A stretch of DNA of 33,035 nucleotides from Leifsonia xyli (GTDB taxonomy: Bacteria > Actinomycetota > Actinomycetes > Actinomycetales > Microbacteriaceae): positions 1 through 33,035 of the forward strand of contig QFQR01000014.1 in the NCBI GenBank assembly GCA_003243275.1, given 5' to 3'. A program made the position numbers and the translations under genes. Below, piece by piece: positions 8,690-15,787 of the stretch (position 1 is its first letter; each line of letters starts with the position of its first letter). The notes beneath the pieces are model-generated. The model had not been told where the DNA came from. It worked only from the letters and a program-made list of their open reading frames with translations, and did not search any database.

Positions 8690-8980
8690 ATGAGCAGCGA
8701 TGACGACGACAGCGAGGCGATCAACCGCGATGCGGTCGACCGCCTATTCGACCAGAGCCCCCCGACGTTGGGCGCGACCGAAGTCGCGGAACGTCTCGGA
8801 GTCTCTGCGAAGAGCGTCTACACGTGGCTCAAAGACGGGCTGATCCCCGGCTACAAGATCGGCACGACCTGGTTCGTCATCCGCGACGAGCTGAAAGACA
8901 CCCTCCGCAAGGGTGCAAACACGAAGCGGAACACCGGCCCTGTGCTGGTCATCCGAACGGACACCGAGCAAGGAGACTGA
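8690..8980 (+). CDS. Helix-turn-helix (MerR/excisionase-like) DNA-binding protein
   Basis: 96 residues from the ATG at 8690, which has a perfect AGGAGG (8677-8682) seven bases upstream; an in-frame start 17 codons earlier lacks this. An acidic N-terminus (DDDDSE) precedes a winged-HTH-like core, TLGATEVAERLGVSAKSVYTWLKDGLIPGYKIGTTW split over about residues 25-60, with the 'K-I-G-x-x-W' wing typical of excisionase/HTH_17 folds. It is encoded first in the plus-strand operon and beside the divergent promoter region, so it may regulate both conjugation operons. No target site is proven. Confidence 0.8.
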   Translation: MSSDDDDSEAINRDAVDRLFDQSPPTLGATEVAERLGVSAKSVYTWLKDGLIPGYKIGTTWFVIRDELKDTLRKGANTKRNTGPVLVIRTDTEQGD

Positions 8981-8981
8981 C

Positions 8982-9521
8982 ATGCGGAAGATCGGGCCGG
9001 CACTACTCATCGTCGTCACCGCGGCGACGCTGACCGCCTGCACTGCCCCCAACGATGCGCCAGCGCCGACCCCCAGCGCCAGCAGTTCCGGCCCGATCTA
9101 TCCCGACCTCGATCAGTTCACCCCCGCGCCTACCGGCGCTATCGACGCCGATAGCGGCGAGACGCACGGCCCCCGTCCCGTGCCGACGTGGGACGACGAA
9201 TCGCGCGAGAGCGCCACCGCGGCCGCCGTGGCCGTGATGACCGCCTACGCCCGCCCCGATCTTCCGTTCGAGCAGTGGTGGGCCGGCTTGCAGCCGCTCC
9301 TGGACGGCAAAGCCACCCAGGACTACGCCTACATGGACCCCGCCCGCATCGTCGCGACGAGCGTCACCGGCCCTGCCACCATCACCGACGACACCAGCGC
9401 TTACGTCGCATTCGTCGACGTCCCCACGAATGCCGGCACCTACGGCGTCGTGCTCAGCCGTGCCGACGCCGATTCGCCGTGGCTCGCCTCCCGATTCATC
9501 CTCCCCGAGGGCGTGAACTAA
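8982..9521 (+). CDS. Lipoprotein of the conjugation locus
   Basis: 179 residues from the ATG at 8982, with AGGAG (8971-8975) six bases upstream; the longer open frame overlaps the HTH gene. The N-terminus is a lipoprotein signal: MRK, a hydrophobic stretch and the lipobox LTAC with Cys at 20. A Pro/Ser/Ala linker (about 24-45) is followed by a domain of about 120 residues with 'W-W-A-G-L-Q-P' and YVAFVDVP, suggestive of a small alpha/beta fold seen in surface proteins of actinobacterial conjugation loci. It should be anchored outside the membrane. Its stop TAA shares a base with the next ATG (TAATG). The specific role is unknown. Confidence 0.8.
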   Translation: MRKIGPALLIVVTAATLTACTAPNDAPAPTPSASSSGPIYPDLDQFTPAPTGAIDADSGETHGPRPVPTWDDESRESATAAAVAVMTAYARPDLPFEQWWAGLQPLLDGKATQDYAYMDPARIVATSVTGPATITDDTSAYVAFVDVPTNAGTYGVVLSRADADSPWLASRFILPEGVN

Positions 9522-10600
9522 TGGCCGGCAAGGGCAGCGGCGTCTACGCGATCGCCGCCGTCCCCCTCCTCGTCATCGGCTCCCTGTTCGGCCTCCTCCT
9601 CGTCGGGGACGACAACTGCGGGCCAACGGCTGGCGGCGGCGGGGCGGGCGTCTCGGTCAACCCCGATTCGGTGCCTCAGACCGAAATCGCCGGCTATGGC
9701 CACGAGCAGCTTGTGAACGCCGCCAACGTCATGAAGGCGGGCGCAGATCAGGGCTTGAACGTCCGCGATCAGACCATCGGCGTCATGACGGCGATGGGCG
9801 AATCGAGCCTCCGAAACATCGACTACGGCGACTGGGAAACCGGCGGCGTCACCAACCCCGACGGCACGCGCACGACGTCGATCGGTCTGTTCCAGCAGCA
9901 GGACGGATGGGGCACCCGCGAGGAGCGCCTAGACCCCTACATCTCGTCGACGAAGTTCTTCCAGGCGATGGTCGCGAAGGTTCCCGACCGCGAGTCGCTC
10001 GAACCGACCATCGTCGCCCACCGCACGCAGGTCAACGCCGACCCGTACCACTACACCCAGTTCTGGGACGGCGCGGTGCAGATCGTCGAAGGGCTCTCCG
10101 GTAAGACCACCGGCCTGAACCCCGGCGACGGCAGCGCCAGCGGCGGCAAATGCGACCCCGGCGTCCCCGGCAGTGTCAACGCTGAGGGTTGGGCCGCGCC
10201 CGGCGCCGGTCCCATCACTGACCCCTACGGGATGCGACTGCACCCCATCGACCAGGTGTGGCGGCTGCACGCCGGCACCGACCTGGCCGGCGGCGGCTGC
10301 GACGGCCCTATCTGGGCCGCTCAGTCGGGTGTCGTGACGTTCCGCGGCTTCGACAGCGGCGGAAACGGCGTCATCGCGATCGACCACGGCGGCGGCGTCA
10401 CGACCCGCTACCTGCACATGTACGACTCCGGGATGCTCGTCCAGGTTGGCGACAAGGTAACCGGCGGTCAGCAGATCGCCCGCGTCGGCAGCAGCGGGCA
10501 GTCCACCGGATGCCACCTGCACTTCGAGGTGCAGGTGAACGGCGAAAACATCGACCCAGCCCCTTTCATGGCTGAGGTCGGAATCCAGCTCGGACAGTAG
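9521..10600 (+). CDS. Two-domain cell-wall hydrolase: lysozyme-like plus M23 peptidase
   Basis: 359 residues, from an ATG overlapping the lipoprotein stop. One N-terminal membrane segment (about 8-28) anchors it with the rest outside. Residues about 50-190 look like a lysozyme/transglycosylase domain: GVMTAMGESSLRN supplies the catalytic Glu94, and ISLFQQ-like 'SIGLFQQQ' follows. Residues about 220-350 are an M23 endopeptidase: His250 and Asp254 (HAGTD), His299, and His332/His334 in HLHFEV are the zinc and catalytic residues. Such fusions (VirB1/TcpG/TraG type) open peptidoglycan for the conjugation channel in Gram-positives. All key residues are present, so both activities are expected. Confidence 0.92.
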   Translation: MAGKGSGVYAIAAVPLLVIGSLFGLLLVGDDNCGPTAGGGGAGVSVNPDSVPQTEIAGYGHEQLVNAANVMKAGADQGLNVRDQTIGVMTAMGESSLRNIDYGDWETGGVTNPDGTRTTSIGLFQQQDGWGTREERLDPYISSTKFFQAMVAKVPDRESLEPTIVAHRTQVNADPYHYTQFWDGAVQIVEGLSGKTTGLNPGDGSASGGKCDPGVPGSVNAEGWAAPGAGPITDPYGMRLHPIDQVWRLHAGTDLAGGGCDGPIWAAQSGVVTFRGFDSGGNGVIAIDHGGGVTTRYLHMYDSGMLVQVGDKVTGGQQIARVGSSGQSTGCHLHFEVQVNGENIDPAPFMAEVGIQLGQ

Positions 10601-10614
10601 ATCAGGAGACGACC

Positions 10615-11985
10615 ATGAGCGGCATCGAAGTACCCACGTTCCCCAAGATCGAGGCGCGTACCCACGCGAACGGATCGGGAGAGGTCACGATCAATGGGAC
10701 GTCATACCCGATCGAGACGACCACTCTCGAGGATGCTCGCGCCGCGATCCTCGCCCGCGTCGCTGAGACGGCCGGGAAGATGCAGCGCCCCGTCCGCGTG
10801 ACCACGACCGGCCCCGACGGGGAGTGGCCGCTGATCGTCCACCCCGACGGCAGCGTGGAGGCCGACGACAGCCTGCCGGCGAACCCCGCGCCCGTCGAGG
10901 AGCCCGAGCCCCAGCCGGAACCGGCACCCGCGCCGATCGACAGCGTGCCCGCTCACGCTCCCGCGCCGGCCGCTCCCGCGCCGGTCGCTCCCGCCCAGGC
11001 AGCCCCGGACGGCAACGCATGGGTGCGTCAGGCCCCGGCGCCGGCCCCCGAGTTCCCGAGCCGCCGCGAGGCGCGGCAGTCGTTCCTCACACAGGAGCAG
11101 ATCGAGGAGCCGGCGACCCAGGGATGGCGTGGCACCCTGACCCGCTTCGGCATCCGCATGAGCCCCAGCGAGTCCGAGCGCGCCGAGCGCTCCGACGTCC
11201 TCGCCGTGTCGCAGCACTGGCCCGGCCCTCGCACCATCGCCGTGGTGAACGGCAAGGGCGGCGCGGGCAAGACCCCGACCACCGTTCTCCTGGCGGCCGT
11301 GTTCGCCCGTCACGGTGGCGCGGGCGTGCTGACATGGGACAACAACCAGACCCGCGGCACGCTCGGCTGGCGCACCGAACAGGGGCCGCACGAGGCGACC
11401 TTGCTCGACCTCCTGCCCCAGGTCGACCGGCTCCTGAGCACGGGGGCGCAGTCGGCCGACCTCGCCCACTTCGTGCACCACCAGACCCGCGACCGGTTCG
11501 ACGTGCTGCGCAGCAAGCCGATGGCGCTCGCGCACGAACAGCGCGTGGAGCCGAGCGACGTCGACGCGATCCACGCCGTGGCCGCGAAGTATTACCGCCT
11601 GATCTTCATCGACTCCGGTAACGACGAATCCGACCCGATGTGGCTGCGCATGATCGACCACACCGACCAGCTCGTGGTCGCCACCACGACCCGCGACGAC
11701 CACGCCGAGGCCGGGGCGCTTCTCCTCGAAGCTCTCGCAGAGCGCGACGCCGGATCGGCCGAGCTGGCCCGCGATGCCGTGGTGATCGTCAACCAGGCCG
11801 ACCCCAAGTCGACCCCGGCCGAGCTGGCGCGCGTAGCCGAGGGCTACCGCTCGCTCGCGCGCGAAGCCGTGACCGTCCCGCACGACCCCGCAATGGTTGA
11901 CGGCGTGCTGCGCTTCGGCTCCCTGCGCCCGGAGACGCAGCGAGCATGGCTGGCAGCCGGCGCGGCGGTCGCACGCGGGCTGTGA
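10615..11985 (+). CDS. ParA/MinD-like ATPase of the conjugation locus
   Basis: 456 residues. The N-terminal domain (about 8-82) is shared with the next gene's product. A Pro/Ala/Glu-rich linker (about 85-145) follows, then a MinD/ParA-type ATPase with VNGKGGAGKTPTT (P-loop 213-221) and a LIFIDSGNDESDP strand for the second motif. It resembles chromosome-partition ATPases, but its place inside the transfer operon suggests it positions or energises the transfer machinery, possibly with the K-to-E homologue at 7928-8536. AGGAG lies just upstream of the ATG. The partition ParA proper is encoded at 20237. Confidence 0.85.
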   Translation: MSGIEVPTFPKIEARTHANGSGEVTINGTSYPIETTTLEDARAAILARVAETAGKMQRPVRVTTTGPDGEWPLIVHPDGSVEADDSLPANPAPVEEPEPQPEPAPAPIDSVPAHAPAPAAPAPVAPAQAAPDGNAWVRQAPAPAPEFPSRREARQSFLTQEQIEEPATQGWRGTLTRFGIRMSPSESERAERSDVLAVSQHWPGPRTIAVVNGKGGAGKTPTTVLLAAVFARHGGAGVLTWDNNQTRGTLGWRTEQGPHEATLLDLLPQVDRLLSTGAQSADLAHFVHHQTRDRFDVLRSKPMALAHEQRVEPSDVDAIHAVAAKYYRLIFIDSGNDESDPMWLRMIDHTDQLVVATTTRDDHAEAGALLLEALAERDAGSAELARDAVVIVNQADPKSTPAELARVAEGYRSLAREAVTVPHDPAMVDGVLRFGSLRPETQRAWLAAGAAVARGL

Positions 11986-12875
11986 ACGCCACACAGCCCG
12001 TCCCAGGGCTCCATCGCGTCCCTGAGTGGCCCCGGCTCGCCGCCGACGTCACAGCCGACGGCACAGGGACGCTCACGGTCAACGGCCAAAGGCGCGCCTG
12101 TGCGGCTGAGTCCGTCGCCGCGCTGCGCACGGGCATGATCGCGCGCGCCGTGGCGATCGCCACGCAGCTACGCCGGCCGATCCGCCTCGACGTCACCGAG
12201 GACGGCCGCACCCACGCCCTCGCGGTGCGCCCCGAGGGCTACGTGCAGCTCGTCGGCGCCGACGGCACGATCCCGGCCGCCGACGGCACGATCCCGGCCG
12301 CCGACGGCCTCGGCATCGACGAGGGGCGATGCCGAATCTGCCGCCGGCTACAGCCGGTCACGTCGCCGACGTGCGTCCAGTGTGCCGTCGACGAACCGCT
12401 GCGCGTGGAGGTCGCCCCCCTGGCCGAACCGAACACCGTCACGCCGCCCGCGGCCGTCGCGATCACCCGGCCGAATCCCGTTGAGCTCCGCGCACTCGAC
12501 GAGCTGCACGACGTCGAGCAGACCCGCGTCACGCGCCGCGCGACACCGCCCCGCCCAGCGCTGCGCCTGGCTTTCAACACACAGCGCAGCGTCGCCGCTG
12601 GCCCGCGAGTGGTCATCGGTCGCAACCCCGAGCCCGTGGCCGGCCACGAACCGCTCAGCATCGCCACACCCGGCCGGATGCTCTCGCGGACGCACGCGAC
12701 GATCGCCGTCGACAACGCCGGTCAGATCGTCGTGACTGACCTCGATTCCGCGAACGGCATCGAACTGCAGTCGACCCCGCCGCGGTGGCTCACCCCCGGC
12801 GAACCGACCACGATCCCCGACGGATCGACGATTCTCCTAGGCGACGTGTACTGCACCGTCGAGCGTGTGCAGTGA
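11982..12875 (+). CDS. Zinc-ribbon and FHA domain protein
   Basis: 297 residues from the GTG at 11982, which overlaps the previous stop (GTGA); an ATG at 11946 is an alternative. Three parts are visible. Residues about 10-90 align with the N-terminal domain of the preceding ATPase. Residues 117-134 form a C-x2-C-x10-C-x2-C zinc ribbon. Residues about 195-295 form an FHA domain with GR (213-214), S-R-T-H (235-238) and S-A-N-G (256-259), the residues that bind phosphothreonine peptides. It should read Ser/Thr phosphorylation, so the transfer locus may respond to a host kinase; no kinase is encoded on the plasmid. The first domain's function is unknown. Confidence 0.88.
   Translation: MNATQPVPGLHRVPEWPRLAADVTADGTGTLTVNGQRRACAAESVAALRTGMIARAVAIATQLRRPIRLDVTEDGRTHALAVRPEGYVQLVGADGTIPAADGTIPAADGLGIDEGRCRICRRLQPVTSPTCVQCAVDEPLRVEVAPLAEPNTVTPPAAVAITRPNPVELRALDELHDVEQTRVTRRATPPRPALRLAFNTQRSVAAGPRVVIGRNPEPVAGHEPLSIATPGRMLSRTHATIAVDNAGQIVVTDLDSANGIELQSTPPRWLTPGEPTTIPDGSTILLGDVYCTVERVQ
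12260..12306 (+). repeat. 21-bp tandem duplication in the FHA gene
   Basis: A unit encoding D-G-T-I-P-A-A occurs twice without a gap (gacggcacgatcccggccgc repeats), between the shared N-terminal domain and the zinc ribbon. It keeps the frame and probably lengthens a linker. Confidence 0.85.
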
Positions 12876-12931
12876 GCTACACCTGTGGCCGTCGGCGTGT
12901 CCTCCCTTTTGCGTTAAGGAAAAGCGGCAGG

Positions 12932-13195
12932 ATGAGCCGCATGGGAGCACAACACGGAAGGCCGAGCAAGGGACGTCGCGACGCTATTCTGGCGAAGCCT
13001 CCCGTCGAGTTCGGCGCGATCTTGAAGCAGAACGCCGACGCCGAAGGACTCTCCTACGGCGAGTACCTGGTGATGCTCGCGGCCGACGCGCTGGGGATGC
13101 CCCAGTACGCGCCGCCGCTCCCCCGCGATCGGACAGCAGAGCTGCCGATCCCCGAGCTGACCACGTCCAAGGGGGCAGCCACGAAAGCCGCATAG
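12932..13195 (+). CDS. Small ribbon-helix-helix-like protein
   Basis: 87 residues from the ATG at 12932; a second ATG at 12941 is possible, and AAGGA (12916-12920) is rather far upstream. The pattern G-R-P-S-K-G-R-R, a short strand, then A-D-A-E-G-L-S-Y-G-E-Y-L-V-M-L-A-A-D-A-L-G-M is that of small actinobacterial plasmid proteins with an Arc/CopG-like fold. It is the last gene before the rep region and is followed by a terminator hairpin (13205-13231). A role in plasmid copy control or regulation is plausible but not shown. Confidence 0.7.
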   Translation: MSRMGAQHGRPSKGRRDAILAKPPVEFGAILKQNADAEGLSYGEYLVMLAADALGMPQYAPPLPRDRTAELPIPELTTSKGAATKAA

Positions 13196-13204
13196 AACGA
13201 GCGA

Positions 13205-13231
13205 ACCCCCCGCCTCTACGAGACGGGGGGT
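13205..13231 (+). terminator. Terminator hairpin after the plus-strand conjugation operon
   Basis: Perfect arms ACCCCCCG (13205-13212) and CGGGGGGT (13224-13231) enclose a further TCT/AGA pair. There is no long T-tract, as is usual in high-GC actinobacteria. Confidence 0.7.
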
Positions 13232-13417
13232 CGAAGCTAAGTGCCTGATCTTCTGAGTTTGGCGACACGGGTAGATCGAGGCAAAACCCCCAGAACCGGC
13301 CGACAAGGCCGGGGCCTTGTTATGTCCTAGTTCTAGGAAGTTGGTGCCATCATAGCGCGCGCTCCTGAAAAGCGATATCGCTTTGCCGACGGCGAGTCTT
13401 GGGCTCTTACCGCCGCG
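13232..13417 (+). promoter_or_regulatory. Palindrome-rich rep upstream region (control and possible origin)
   Basis: This 186-bp stretch holds no gene. It has two overlapping hairpins that exclude each other: CCGGCC/GGCCGG (13296-13301 with 13307-13312) and ACAAGGCC/GGCCTTGT (13303-13310 with 13313-13320). It also has TCCTAG-TT-CTAGGA (13325-13338) and a perfect 16-bp palindrome AAAGCGAT/ATCGCTTT (13369-13384). It is locally A+T richer than its surroundings. Rep autoregulation, attenuation or origin function are all possible. Confidence 0.55.
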
Positions 13418-15451
13418 GTGAGCCCGCGGCCGCGCGTCCGGGTGGCCGTCGTCGACGCCTACGGCACCGTCCTGAACGACTACCGCGATCGCGCGCTCAG
13501 CAAGAACACGCCTGAGCGCCCGTGGGCCGTTTACCTCGCCGGCCCCGACAAGCGATTCCGCCTCCTCGCGTTCGACCTCGACGCCCACGGCGACCCCGCG
13601 GCCGCAGCTCGCGATGCCGACGTGCTCGGCGGCCTCCTCCGCGACGTCGGCCTGCCCTACGTCCTCTGCGAGTCCGGGCCGACCGGCGGCCGGCACCTGT
13701 GGGTCGGCCTGGCCGAGTCCGTCGACGCCGAAACCGTCGCCACCCTCGCCCGCCTCACCAAGCACCTGTGCCCCACCCTCGACCTGTCGCCGCTCAGCAA
13801 CGCCGTAACCGGCTGTGTGCGGCCACCAGGAGCGCCGCACCGTGCCGGCGGGCACTCCACGGTCCTCAGCGGCGACCTGGACGCATTGCGCGCCCCCACG
13901 GCCACCGCGGCACAGGTGCGCGCGCTCGTGAGCCTCGTCGCCGGCCTCGTCGACGACACCGAGCCGGCACGGCCCATCGACCCCCGCTCACCGCTCCCCC
14001 TCGACTCCCACGGCCGCCTGCACCTGGCCGGCCCACGCCGGCAGCTCCCAGCCAACAGCTCCGCAGCTCTCCGAGAGACACCCCTCGACGCCTCAGCGAC
14101 GCTCTGGCGCGTTCTGATCGGCGCAGCGGCCGCCAGGTGGCGGCACGCCGACGTCGCCGCCCTGGTCGACACCGAGCCCGGCCTAGAGCACGTCCGCAGC
14201 CGCGTCACGACCCGCGGCCGCGCAGCTCGCCCCCGAGGCGAGCAGGCCGCCGTGCTCGGCCGACAGTGGGACAAGGCCGTGCGCTACGTCGCCGCGAGTG
14301 ACCGCCAGATCGGGGACGATCCGACGTTCGACCGCCGCGCCGACGCGATGGCCGCGCACGTCCGCGACGTGCAGCTCCGCGCCGACGCGGCCGCCGGCCG
14401 CTGGACCCGCGGAGGCGGCCCCGCCGATCGCCGCATCCTCGACGTGCTGAGCTTCCTCGCCCTGCACGCCCTCAGCGCCTCCGTGGAGGCCGACACCCGC
14501 CGCCTGGCCCTGTTGGCCGGGGTTGGCCGCGAGACGGCCAGGACGGCGCTGCTGCGCCTTGCAGAGGACGGATGGATCGCCCAGACCGCGGCCGCCGACG
14601 GCCCCCGCGCCGCTCACTGGACGATCGACCCGCAGAGCACTCTCCACAGCAACATGGATCATGCCCGGTCACAAGCGGACCCACGCCCCCCCGGGGCTGG
14701 GGCCGCTGAGAGAACGACCCTCCTCGCAACGCTGCGCACACGAACGACGGATGCCGCACATGACCTGTTCACCGCTACCCGCCCCGCGCTCGGGCACCTG
14801 GCCGGGAACCTCTACGCACGAATCGACACCACAGCTCGCACCCTCGACGAACTCTCCCCCACCATCGGCGCCGATCCTCTCCGAACCCGTCGGCTCCTCG
14901 ACCGCCTCACCTACGCCGGCATCGTCGAGCGCAGCCGGGACGGATGGCACCGCGTCGACGCCCACTCCCCCGATGCGGCCGCCGAGCGCGCCGGAGTCGC
15001 CGGCCGACTCGACGCCCGCGCAGACCGCTACCGCGTCGAGCGCGAAGCATGGGCCTGGTGGAAGGCCGAGGAAGCGTGGATGCACGCACCCCGTCGACCC
15101 GATGCCCGACGTCGACCGAGCCGCGGTCAACTCTCCCTCGTCCCCGACGACGGCACCCACGCCTACGGCCCGCACCCGCGCCGAGCCGATGGCCGGCTGG
15201 ACTACGCCGCAGCTCGACGGATCATCATCGAGGAGCGCGAGGGAACGGCCGTGCGCCCCTACGAGCGCGACGCCGACGGAGATCTCCGCTCGAGAACCGT
15301 CGTCGACGACAACCCCGCCGACGTCGACGCCGACGGCGAATGGATCGACCCCGGCTATTGCGCCCACGGGATGACCGTCGGCGTCCGGTGCCGGTACTGC
15401 GACGGGCCAGCCGTGAAGCAGCTCGACACCCCGCAGCGCCGCGTCGCGTAG
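13418..15451 (+). CDS. Replication initiator with primase-polymerase-like domain
   Basis: 677 residues from GTG at 13418. The N-terminal part (about 35-150) has AFDLDAHG (Asp53, Asp55) and SGPTGGRHLW (His93), the metal-binding D-x-D and s-x-H signature of archaeo-eukaryotic primases, as in plasmid prim-pol Reps. Two winged-helix stretches are visible near 355-400 and 455-510. The C-terminus carries a small zinc site, C-A-H...C-R-Y-C. No helicase P-loop is seen, so host helicase would be needed. No ribosome site precedes the GTG. The frame stays open back to 13337 with protein-like codons but no ATG, GTG or TTG, so the true start is uncertain. It is the only Rep candidate. Confidence 0.8.
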   Translation: MSPRPRVRVAVVDAYGTVLNDYRDRALSKNTPERPWAVYLAGPDKRFRLLAFDLDAHGDPAAAARDADVLGGLLRDVGLPYVLCESGPTGGRHLWVGLAESVDAETVATLARLTKHLCPTLDLSPLSNAVTGCVRPPGAPHRAGGHSTVLSGDLDALRAPTATAAQVRALVSLVAGLVDDTEPARPIDPRSPLPLDSHGRLHLAGPRRQLPANSSAALRETPLDASATLWRVLIGAAAARWRHADVAALVDTEPGLEHVRSRVTTRGRAARPRGEQAAVLGRQWDKAVRYVAASDRQIGDDPTFDRRADAMAAHVRDVQLRADAAAGRWTRGGGPADRRILDVLSFLALHALSASVEADTRRLALLAGVGRETARTALLRLAEDGWIAQTAAADGPRAAHWTIDPQSTLHSNMDHARSQADPRPPGAGAAERTTLLATLRTRTTDAAHDLFTATRPALGHLAGNLYARIDTTARTLDELSPTIGADPLRTRRLLDRLTYAGIVERSRDGWHRVDAHSPDAAAERAGVAGRLDARADRYRVEREAWAWWKAEEAWMHAPRRPDARRRPSRGQLSLVPDDGTHAYGPHPRRADGRLDYAAARRIIIEEREGTAVRPYERDADGDLRSRTVVDDNPADVDADGEWIDPGYCAHGMTVGVRCRYCDGPAVKQLDTPQRRVA

Positions 15452-15457
15452 AACCGA

Positions 15458-15489
15458 TCCGCTGCGCGGAGGCGAGCCCAGGGGCTCGC
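15458..15489 (+). terminator. Tandem hairpins after rep
   Basis: TCCGC-TGC-GCGGA (15458-15470) is followed by the perfect 8-bp stem GCGAGCCC/GGGCTCGC (15472-15479 with 15482-15489), starting 7 bases after the rep stop. No T-tract is present. Confidence 0.65.
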
Positions 15490-15518
15490 TGGTCGAGCCG
15501 GCGGTGCCGGCACAGTCA

Positions 15519-15732
15519 GGGCCTACGGCCCGTTCTTTTGCCGTGAAGCCTTCGGCAGCATACGGTCGTCAACCCTCCACCCAAGCGGCTACGCCGCCGG
15601 CTCCTCCGAGACTTTCGGCACGCGGTCGCTGCGCTCCCTTATTTCGCGCCGAAACTCTCTCCCCCACCGCCCTACGGGTTGAGCTCCGGGCATCCTCCCT
15701 AGCGGCGGTAAACCGCCTTCACGGCAAAAAAA
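15519..15732 (+). other. Structured element A (upstream of ardC)
   Basis: A noncoding element of about 214 bp related to the one at 17887-18064. It opens with a small terminator-like hairpin (GGGCC-TAC-GGCCC, then TTCTTTT). It is bounded by 13-bp inverted arms TTTTGCCGTGAAG (15536-15548) and CTTCACGGCAAAA (15717-15729). Inside are TCAACCC/GGGTTGA (15569-15575 with 15676-15682), an 11-of-12 stem GAGACTTTCGGC/GCCGAAACTCTC (15608-15619 with 15648-15659) and GGCGGT-AA-ACCGCC (15704-15717). A TTGCCG-N17-TACGGT promoter-like pair starts in the left arm (15538-15566). It could be a structured RNA, a leader, or a single-stranded-DNA promoter. Confidence 0.8.
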
Positions 15733-15753
15733 CGTGGAGGGGATGAGCAGGGA

Positions 15754-15769
15754 AATAACCCTATTACCG
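15754..15769 (+). promoter_or_regulatory. Shared operator, copy 1 (ardC)
   Basis: AATA-ACCC-TATTACCG, 18 bases before the ardC ATG. It belongs to the family whose best copy is the perfect palindrome at 16671-16690. Confidence 0.7.
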
Positions 15770-15787
15770 GCACGGAAGGTTCCGAAC

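Noticed and set aside
10702..11994. Minus-strand open frame of 430 codons
   Set aside because: It is antisense to the ParA-like gene, which has a clear P-loop and proper overlaps with its neighbours.
15519..15732. Elements A/B as insertion-sequence or MITE copies
   Set aside because: They have inverted ends, but no flanking target duplication is visible and the interiors diverge while keeping pairs, which a recent transposition would not give.
15504..15746. Open frames inside elements A and B (also 17912-18271)
   Set aside because: They share peptide strings such as K-P-S-A-A-Y-G-R, but these come from the conserved arms. The interiors are not conserved as protein, and the base changes follow helices, not codons.
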